Shown here in pieces: positions 58,645 to 64,000 of a stretch of DNA of 64,000 bases (the first letter of the stretch is position 1; every line of letters starts with the position of its first letter). The notes beneath the pieces are model-generated. The model was not told where the DNA came from and did no database searches. It saw only the letters and a program-made list of their open reading frames with translations. The DNA is taken from positions 5,167-69,166 of the forward strand of contig CAJUMH010000011.1 of the NCBI GenBank assembly GCA_910587145.1, written 5' to 3'. A program made the position numbers and the translations under genes. The stretch comes from an uncultured Ruthenibacterium sp. (GTDB lineage: Bacteria; Bacillota; Clostridia; Oscillospirales; Ruminococcaceae).

Positions 58645-58721
58645 CAATGGAGCAGCGGCGGCAAAGTGCAAAAATCTGTTCCCCGGCAGACCTTCCAAAA
58701 ACTGTTTTGGAGGAATTTCCC

Positions 58722-59288
58722 ATGAAAAACGTCTCGTCCAATGTCCGCCGTCTTACCACGCTGGCGCTGCTGGCGGCCGTCGCCGTTGTGCTGGTGGCGA
58801 TCCTTCACTTTCCGCTGCTGCCCGCCGCGCCGTTTTTGGAGTACGACCCCGCCGACATTCCCATTTTTATCGGCACATTCCTGTTCGGCCCTGCCGCCGG
58901 TTTTGCGCTTACGGTAGTGGTCTGCGTGCTGCAGGGGCTTACCGTCAGCATCTCCAGCGGCATCATCGGCATTGTGATGCATCTGTTTGCCACGGGATCG
59001 TATGTGCTGGTGGCGGGCAACGTGTATCGCAAATTTCGTACCCGCAGGGCGGCCGCAGCCGCGCTGGCGCTGGGCACGCTCGCCATGACGGCGGCCATGT
59101 GCGTGTGGAACCTGGTGTTTACGCCCATTTTTATGGGCCAGTCGGTGCAGGATGTGCTGGCCATGCTGCTGCCGGTATTCATCCCGTTCAATCTCATCAA
59201 GGCGGGCGCCAACAGTGTCGTTACATTTCTGGTTTATAAGCCCATCCGTCGGGCGATTTTTGGGGAAAAAGCGGCCTCGGCCGCTTGA
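58722..59288 (+). CDS. ribU: ECF riboflavin transporter substrate subunit RibU
   Basis: 188 aa, six hydrophobic helices. VAILHFPLLPAAPFLEYDPADIP is the RibU hallmark (first half AAPFLEYDPADIPI), followed by FGPAAGFALTVVVCVLQG and C-terminal FNLIKAGANSVVTF. Imports riboflavin with the shared ECF A/A'/T module encoded elsewhere. Start 58722 follows GGAGGAATTTCCC. FMN riboswitch control supports the assignment. Its stop overlaps the -35 of the metK promoter. Confidence 0.95.
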   Translation: MKNVSSNVRRLTTLALLAAVAVVLVAILHFPLLPAAPFLEYDPADIPIFIGTFLFGPAAGFALTVVVCVLQGLTVSISSGIIGIVMHLFATGSYVLVAGNVYRKFRTRRAAAAALALGTLAMTAAMCVWNLVFTPIFMGQSVQDVLAMLLPVFIPFNLIKAGANSVVTFLVYKPIRRAIFGEKAASAA

Positions 59289-59312
59289 CATTCCTACGGG
59301 ATATGCTATAAT
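59285..59312 (+). promoter_or_regulatory. Promoter for SAM riboswitch/metK
   Basis: TTGACA (59285-59290, overlapping the ribU stop codon), 16-bp spacer, TATAAT (59307-59312). Confidence 0.85.
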
Positions 59313-59330
59313 AGGCTTACAACAAAATAT

Positions 59331-59425
59331 CTTATCAAGAGCGACCGAGGGAACAGGCCCTGTGACGTCCGGCAACCTACCGAGAGGCAAGGTGCTAAAT
59401 CCTGCGGGTAACACCGGAAGATAAG
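59331..59425 (+). ncRNA. SAM-I riboswitch (S-box leader)
   Basis: P1 pairs CTTATC (59331) with GATAAG (59420-59425). Core blocks TCAAGAGCGACCGAGGGA, AGGCCCTGTGACGTCCGGCA, ACC and AAGGTGCTAAATCCTGC are present in order. It controls metK by SAM-induced termination. Confidence 0.95.
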
Positions 59426-59435
59426 CTGAAAGCGA

Positions 59436-59464
59436 GGCCCGGTGTGCAAAGACGCCGGGCCTTT
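59436..59464 (+). terminator. SAM-riboswitch terminator
   Basis: GGCCCGGTGT (59436-59445), loop GCAAAG, ACGCCGGGCC (59452-59461) with one G-U pair, then TTTAATTT. It is 10 bases after the aptamer and about 100 before metK. Confidence 0.85.
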
Positions 59465-59560
59465 AATTTGTCCGGCCGCCGGAACGCCGCAGACAGCGCT
59501 GCCGCGGCGGGGCCGTTAAACCTTTTCTGCGCCGCTCTTGGGGGAAAGGGAGAAATTTAA

Positions 59561-60700
59561 ATGGCAAGAAAACTGTTTACATCCGAATCCGTCACCGAGG
59601 GGCATCCCGATAAGATCTGCGATCAGATCTCGGATGCGGTTCTGGACGCAATGCTGCAGCAGGATCCAAACAGCCGCGTGGCCTGCGAGGCAACGGCCAG
59701 CACGGGCCTTGTGCACATTATGGGCGAGATCACCACCAATGCGTATGTGGATCTGCAAAAGGTGGCGCGCGATGTGATCCGGGATATCGGCTATACGAAC
59801 GCCGCCTATTGCTTCGACGCAGAGACGTGCGCGGTAATCTCCAACATCGACGAGCAGAGCCCCGACATCGCGATGGGCGTGAACCCGGGCGGCGCGGGCG
59901 ACCAGGGCATGATGTTCGGCTACGCCTGCCGCGAGACGCCCGAGCTGATGCCGCTGCCCATCTCGCTGGCGCATCGGCTGACAAAACGCCTCACCGAGGT
60001 GCGCAAAAACGGCACGCTTTCTTATTTGCGCCCGGACGGCAAGAGCCAGGTGACCGTGGAATACGACGGAACAACACCCGTGCGTGTGGACGCGGTGGTG
60101 ATCTCGTCTCAGCATGCGCCGGACGTGGAACTGGAGACGCTGCGCAAGGATGTGATTGAACAGGTGATCCGCCCGGTGATCCCCGCTGCGCTGCTGGATG
60201 AAAATACAAAATATTATGTAAACCCGACAGGCCGCTTTGTTGTGGGCGGGCCGCAGGGCGATACCGGCCTCACGGGCCGCAAGATCATTGTGGATACCTA
60301 CGGCGGCTACGGACGCCACGGCGGCGGCGCGTTCAGCGGCAAGGATCCCACCAAGGTAGACCGCAGCGCGGCCTATGCTGCGCGCTGGGTGGCGAAAAAT
60401 ATCGTCGCGGCCGAACTGGCCGATCAGTGCGAGGTGCAGCTGGCCTACGCCATCGGCGTGGCCGAGCCCGTAAGCATCCGTGTAGATACGTTCGGCACAG
60501 GCAAAGCGCCCGAGGAGGCCATCGAGGCCGCTGTGGCCAAGGTGTTCGACCTGCGCCCCGCGTCCATCATCGAGCAGTTGGATCTGCGCAGGCCCATCTA
60601 TCGGCAGCTGGCCGCCTACGGCCATCTCGGCCGCGAGGAACTGGGCGTGGCGTGGGAAAAAACCGACAGGGCCGAAGCGCTGCGTGCCGCGCTGGCATAA
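59561..60700 (+). CDS. metK: S-adenosylmethionine synthetase
   Basis: 379 aa, usual for bacteria. ESVTEGHPDKICDQISDAVL at the N-terminus, GAGDQGMMFGYA, and the P-loop-like GGYGRHGGGAFSGKDPTKVD. Makes SAM from methionine and ATP. SD AGGGAGAAA before ATG at 59561. Riboswitch feedback by its own product. A strong terminator follows. Confidence 0.98.
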   Translation: MARKLFTSESVTEGHPDKICDQISDAVLDAMLQQDPNSRVACEATASTGLVHIMGEITTNAYVDLQKVARDVIRDIGYTNAAYCFDAETCAVISNIDEQSPDIAMGVNPGGAGDQGMMFGYACRETPELMPLPISLAHRLTKRLTEVRKNGTLSYLRPDGKSQVTVEYDGTTPVRVDAVVISSQHAPDVELETLRKDVIEQVIRPVIPAALLDENTKYYVNPTGRFVVGGPQGDTGLTGRKIIVDTYGGYGRHGGGAFSGKDPTKVDRSAAYAARWVAKNIVAAELADQCEVQLAYAIGVAEPVSIRVDTFGTGKAPEEAIEAAVAKVFDLRPASIIEQLDLRRPIYRQLAAYGHLGREELGVAWEKTDRAEALRAALA

Positions 60701-60771
60701 AGCCGCATCGAAAAATTGTTTTGCAAAAAGCAGCCTTCAGAAAAAACGCTCTCAAAAACACTTTCAGAAAA

Positions 60772-60819
60772 GATGCCGCCCTTCTCCAAAATCGGGAGAG
60801 GGGCGGCGTCTTTTCTTTT
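60772..60819 (+). terminator. Intrinsic terminator after metK
   Basis: Stem of about 16 bp between 60772-60787 and 60795-60810 (core GCCGCC / GGCGGC, with G-U pairs), 7-base loop, then TTTTCTTTT. Confidence 0.9.
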
Positions 60820-60828
60820 GGGCTTCTT

Positions 60829-60906
60829 TTTTGTTCTTTTTTAAACTTTTTCTTGACAGAACGAAAAGAATGCGCTATTCTTTAAATGGTTCAAAAAAGA
60901 ACAAAA
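60829..60906. promoter_or_regulatory. Paired inverted operator sites flanking the marR promoter
   Basis: TTTTGTTCTTTTTTAAAC (60829-60846) and, inverted, GTTCAAAAAAGAACAAAA (60889-60906) match at 17 of 18 positions. Each is itself near-palindromic around GTTC-N6-GAAC. They bracket the promoter TTGACA (60853-60858), 17 bp, TATTCT (60876-60881). The second site ends 12 bases before the MarR start. This is the expected layout for autorepression by a MarR dimer. Confidence 0.75.
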
Positions 60907-60918
60907 GGAGGGCGCGGC

Positions 60919-61434
60919 ATGCAGGAGCTTTTTTTTCGAATTCAGGAGATGAAAAAGCTTTATGGGACGGTTTTCGCGCCGCTGCTGGCGCGCAGCGGAT
61001 CAACGCAGGCCGAGATGAACGTGCTGCTGTTTCTTGCCAACAATCCCGCATACGATACGGCACGCGATATAACGGAGCGGCGGCACATGGCAAAATCTCA
61101 GGTTTCGGTCAGCGTAGAGGCGCTTGTGGAGCGCGGCCTGCTGGAACGCTTTTATCGCCCGGGAAACCGCAAAACGATCCACCTGCGCCCCACGCCGGCG
61201 GCGCGCCCGCTTGTAGAGGAGGGGCGGCGGCTGCAAAACCGCTTTGGCGCGCTGCTCATTGCCGGCTTCTCCCGGCAGGAGATCCTGCGGATGGCTTCGC
61301 TGATCCGGCGCATGCAGAAAAACATCGACACCGCTTTGACGGCGGAAAAACAGGGAGAAGCGCTCGGACAAAAAGCGCTGGAGCAAACGGAGGAATGGGT
61401 CGCGAGCCTGCGCTTGGGAGAAGAGCCGGAATAG
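60919..61434 (+). CDS. MarR-family transcriptional regulator
   Basis: 171 aa winged-helix protein: dimerisation helix (ELFFRIQEMKKLYGTVF), recognition region DITERRHMAKSQVSVSVEAL, wing YRPGNRKTIHLRPT, C-terminal dimerisation helices. Start 60919 follows AAAGGAGGG. Ligand-responsive repressor of this type would bind the paired sites around its own promoter. The TauE-like transporter gene 198 bp downstream, same strand, is the probable co-regulated target. Confidence 0.9.
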   Translation: MQELFFRIQEMKKLYGTVFAPLLARSGSTQAEMNVLLFLANNPAYDTARDITERRHMAKSQVSVSVEALVERGLLERFYRPGNRKTIHLRPTPAARPLVEEGRRLQNRFGALLIAGFSRQEILRMASLIRRMQKNIDTALTAEKQGEALGQKALEQTEEWVASLRLGEEPE

Positions 61435-61632
61435 CGGGCGCACTGCGGGGCGGCGCGCCGGAGGGCCGAGGCATAAGCCGCCGCAAAATCGCCGAGCCCT
61501 ACGGAACCGCCCTTTTTCAGGCGTTTTGTCTGCCTGCTTCACTGTCCCGTCTGGGAGCCGCTTCGATGCGGCTGAAAAAACAAAAGGCAGGGGCGCCGGA
61601 GCGCTCCCGCCAAAAAAGAAAGAGGAATCGCC

Positions 61633-62406
61633 ATGTTCACCAAACTGATCGTCTGTTTCATCGCCGGCATCGGCGCGGGGCTGGGCACCGGATTCGCCGG
61701 AATGAGTGCCGCGGCCGTTATTACGCCGATGCTTGTTACGTTTTTGCATATGGACCCCTATCAGGCCGTCGGCATTGCACTGGCAAGCGACGTGCTGGCA
61801 AGCGCGGTTTCGGCTTACACCTATCAAAAAAATAAAAATCTGGACGTGCGCAACGGCGTTGTGATGATGTGCTCGGTGCTGGTGTTCACGCTGGCGGGCA
61901 GCTGGGTCTCCAGCCTGATCGCCTCCAGCACGATGGGCGGCTTCTCGGTATTTATGACGATGCTGTTAGGTGTAAAATTTATCGTAAAGCCTGTGATGAC
62001 GACGAAAGAGAATATGGCCGCCGTCTCCAAAACAAAGCGGTTTGTGCAGTCGATTGTCTGCGGCGCGATGATCGGCTTTATCTGCGGGTTTATCGGCGCG
62101 GGCGGCGGCATGATGATGCTTTTGATTTTAACGTCGGTGCTGGGCTACGAGCTGAAAACCGCCGTCGGCACCAGCGTGTTTATTATGACGTTTACGGCTT
62201 TAACGGGTTCGCTGAGCCATTTTGCCATCGGTGGTGTTGCAGATTGGTGGGCGCTGGCGTTTTGTGTGGCCTCCACGCTGCTGTGGGCGCGCATTGCGGC
62301 GCGCTTTGCCAACAGGAGCACGCCCAAGGTGCTCAACCGTGCCACAGGCGCGGTGCTGGTGGTGCTGGGCGCGGTGATCCTCGGCGTCAACCTCTTTGCA
62401 AAGTGA
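61633..62406 (+). CDS. TauE/SafE family membrane exporter
   Basis: 257 aa, about eight transmembrane helices in two repeats. The repeat signature GAGLGTGFAGMSAAAVITPML (first half) and CGFIGAGGGMMMLLILTSVLG (second half) mark the sulfite exporter TauE/SafE family. Substrates include sulfite, sulfoacetate and organic sulfur compounds. Placement between metK and a cystathionine-lyase-like gene suggests sulfur metabolism, but that is inference. SD GAAAGAGG before ATG. Confidence 0.88.
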   Translation: MFTKLIVCFIAGIGAGLGTGFAGMSAAAVITPMLVTFLHMDPYQAVGIALASDVLASAVSAYTYQKNKNLDVRNGVVMMCSVLVFTLAGSWVSSLIASSTMGGFSVFMTMLLGVKFIVKPVMTTKENMAAVSKTKRFVQSIVCGAMIGFICGFIGAGGGMMMLLILTSVLGYELKTAVGTSVFIMTFTALTGSLSHFAIGGVADWWALAFCVASTLLWARIAARFANRSTPKVLNRATGAVLVVLGAVILGVNLFAK

Positions 62407-62529
62407 CGCCCTGCCCCCGCTGCTTTAACCGCACGGCTCGGCCGTACCTGCAGACGATGATATTTATACTGTCTGACGGCGGTTTTGCCGCCCGGCCGTT
62501 TGAAAACCCGGCCGCGCTGCCGTGCCGGC

Positions 62530-62565
62530 CCTCTAAGCGCCGCCGTGGGGCGCGGCGCTTAGAGG
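62530..62565. terminator. Hairpin between convergent genes
   Basis: CCTCTAAGCGCCG (62530-62542) and CGGCGCTTAGAGG (62553-62565) form a 13-bp perfect stem with a 10-base loop. No T-run on either side, so termination strength is uncertain. Confidence 0.5.
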
Positions 62566-62587
62566 CCTTGCTGCCCGGCCACGCCGC

Positions 62588-63796
62588 TCAGGCGTTAAAT
62601 ACCAGCGTATCCAAACGGCGCATTGCCTCCTGCACACGCGAAAGCGGCAGGGCAAGGTTCACGCGGATATGGCAGGGGCCGTGGAACGGGCGGCCGTCCT
62701 GCCAGATGACGCCAACGTCCCAGCCGGCGCGCAGCAGCTCGTCGATGGTCCTGCCGTGCGCCGCGCACCAGCGAGTGCAGTCGAGGAACAGCATATAAGT
62801 ACCCTGCGGCTTCGAGAGCTCCACGCCCTCGAAATGCCTTGCAATAAAATCGCACGCGTAATCCACATTGCCTGTCAGCACCGCGCGCAGCTCGTCCAGC
62901 CACGCGTGGCCCTCGGGCTTGTACGCGCCGATGAGCGCATGCATGGAGAGCACGTTCATCGAATTGTAATGGCACAGCGAGCTTTCTTTTTCCACCCGGT
63001 TGCGCAAAACGGGATCGTAAATAATATGATAGCTGCCCACCAGCCCCGCCAGATTGAACGTTTTGGACGGCGCGTACACCGCGACGGTGCGCATGCGGGC
63101 GTCCTCGCTCACGCTCTGCGTGGGAATGTGCCTGTGGCCGGAGAGGATCAGATCCGACCAGATCTCGTCCGAAACCACCTGCACGTTGTGCTTTTGATAC
63201 AGCGCCATGGCGCGCTCCAGCTCCCGGCGCTCCCACACGCGGCCGGTGGGGTTGTGCGGCGAACAGAACACGGCCGCATGGATCTTATTTTCAACGATCT
63301 TCTTTTCCATATCGTCAAAATCCATGCGCCAAACGCCGTCCGCATCCTGCACGAGCGGGCTGTGGACGATGTGGTAGCCGTTATTTTCCAGGCTGTGCGT
63401 AAAACCAATATAGGTGGGCGAATGCAGCAGAACATTGTCCCCGCGCGAGCACATTACGTTCAGCGCGCTGACAACGCCGCCCAGCACGCCGTTTTCGTAG
63501 CCGATGCATTCTTTGGTAAGGCCCGTAACACCGTTGCGTGTTTCGTGCCAGCGGATGATGGAATCAAAATATTCGTCGGTAGGAAAGAAATAGCCGTAAG
63601 CGGGGTGCGCGACGCGCGCGGCGATGGCCTCGGGGATCGAGGGCGCCGTGGCAAAGTTCATATCCGCCACCCACATGGGGATCACGTCGTAGCCCTCCTT
63701 CGGGCCGCCGGGCGCCATGGGGGAAATGCCGGGCGCGTCCACAGCGATGGCGTCTTTGCCGCGCCGATCCATAATGCTGGTAAAATCGTGTTTCAT
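62588..63796 (-). CDS. MalY/PatB-type PLP aminotransferase / cystathionine beta-lyase
   Basis: 402 aa class I/II PLP enzyme. MWVADMNFATAPSIPEAI (MalY/PatB hallmark near residue 38), SPTYIGFTHSLENNGY, SPHNPTGRVWERRELE (Asn-Pro), VVSDEIWSDL (Asp), Lys in VYAPSKTFNLAGLVGSY, and C-terminal GNVDYACDF plus RVNLALPLSRVQ (Arg for the carboxylate). Such enzymes cleave cystathionine or cysteine conjugates to pyruvate, ammonia and a thiol. AAAGGAA precedes the ATG with about 12 bases spacing. Confidence 0.93.
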   Translation of the reverse strand: MKHDFTSIMDRRGKDAIAVDAPGISPMAPGGPKEGYDVIPMWVADMNFATAPSIPEAIAARVAHPAYGYFFPTDEYFDSIIRWHETRNGVTGLTKECIGYENGVLGGVVSALNVMCSRGDNVLLHSPTYIGFTHSLENNGYHIVHSPLVQDADGVWRMDFDDMEKKIVENKIHAAVFCSPHNPTGRVWERRELERAMALYQKHNVQVVSDEIWSDLILSGHRHIPTQSVSEDARMRTVAVYAPSKTFNLAGLVGSYHIIYDPVLRNRVEKESSLCHYNSMNVLSMHALIGAYKPEGHAWLDELRAVLTGNVDYACDFIARHFEGVELSKPQGTYMLFLDCTRWCAAHGRTIDELLRAGWDVGVIWQDGRPFHGPCHIRVNLALPLSRVQEAMRRLDTLVFNA

Positions 63797-63865
63797 ATGC
63801 GTTTACGTTCCTTTCCTGTTCTGCGGTCCCTTCGACAAAAAGCTGCAGGTTTTGCCTTTTCTCCT

Positions 63866-63894
63866 ATCATACCGCTTTTGCGCGGCACATGCAA
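63866..63894 (-). promoter_or_regulatory. Leftward promoter for the MalY-like gene
   Basis: Read leftward: TTGCAT (63894-63889), 17-bp spacer, TATGAT (63871-63866); start codon 70 bp further. The remaining sequence to 64000 is AT-rich with no recognisable gene. Confidence 0.7.
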
Positions 63895-64000
63895 TAAAAA
63901 CGGCAAAAAAGATAAAAATTCAATGTAGGAGTACAATAGATATTAGACAGTTTGGGAAAAAAGTAGAAGGATGAGGCAAAATCGGTTAAAGTTGAGTTGT

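Overview
The window is chromosomal DNA of a spore-forming, GC-rich member of the Bacillota, most likely class Clostridia. Evidence: sporulation-type genes (a YlbJ-like protein, yqfC, yqfD) sit next to the conserved block phoH-ybeY-dgkA-era-yqzL-recO-mutS2; Shine-Dalgarno sites are strong (GGAGG); FMN and SAM-I riboswitches are present; and the sugar importer is of the LplABC type. No rRNA, tRNA, insertion sequence, phage gene or CRISPR array was seen. Species cannot be named from the sequence.

Region 1 (1-25217) is a large divergent carbohydrate-utilisation locus. Leftward from about 7715 run a Gfo/Idh/MocA oxidoreductase, a class II aldolase, an FGGY kinase, an AraA-like isomerase, a class III aminotransferase and a second Gfo/Idh/MocA oxidoreductase (cut by the window edge). 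Several of these genes overlap by a few bases. Rightward from 8030 run two CUT1 permeases and a solute-binding lipoprotein (no ATPase), a DegT-family aminotransferase, a DapA/NanA-family lyase, an aldo/keto reductase, two sialidase-like propeller proteins, a sialate-O-acetylesterase-like SGNH hydrolase, a GH-A-like protein, a DUF4091/GH123-like protein and a glycerate kinase. None of the hydrolases has a signal peptide, so an oligosaccharide is probably imported and dismantled in the cytoplasm. The isomerase-kinase-aldolase trio is the classic route from an aldose to triose phosphates. The two aminotransferases and the oxidoreductases suggest an amino- or otherwise modified sugar whose identity is not evident.

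Region 2 (25392-32034, leftward) holds an M50 membrane protease, a three-gene GlpA-like FAD dehydrogenase / FAD oxidoreductase / DUF1667 operon with a cre-like site upstream, and a BceRS-like two-component system. Region 3 (32502-35968) is a heterodimeric ABC exporter divergent from that two-component system. Region 4 (36224-43797) is a surface-polysaccharide cluster: a giant GT2-GT4-GT2 protein, a GtrII-like membrane glucosyltransferase, a GtrB-like polyprenyl-phosphate glucosyltransferase and an EpsG-like polymerase. The middle of this block is visibly more AT-rich than its surroundings, which suggests transfer. It ends at a 28-bp perfect hairpin.

Region 5 (43929-57463) is the conserved housekeeping and sporulation block, then a decayed GNAT fragment, typA and a CmpB-like membrane protein. 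Region 6 (57597-64000) contains a PRTase-like protein, an FMN-riboswitch-controlled ribU, a SAM-I-riboswitch-controlled metK, a probably autoregulated MarR regulator with a TauE-like transporter, and a MalY/PatB-type lyase.
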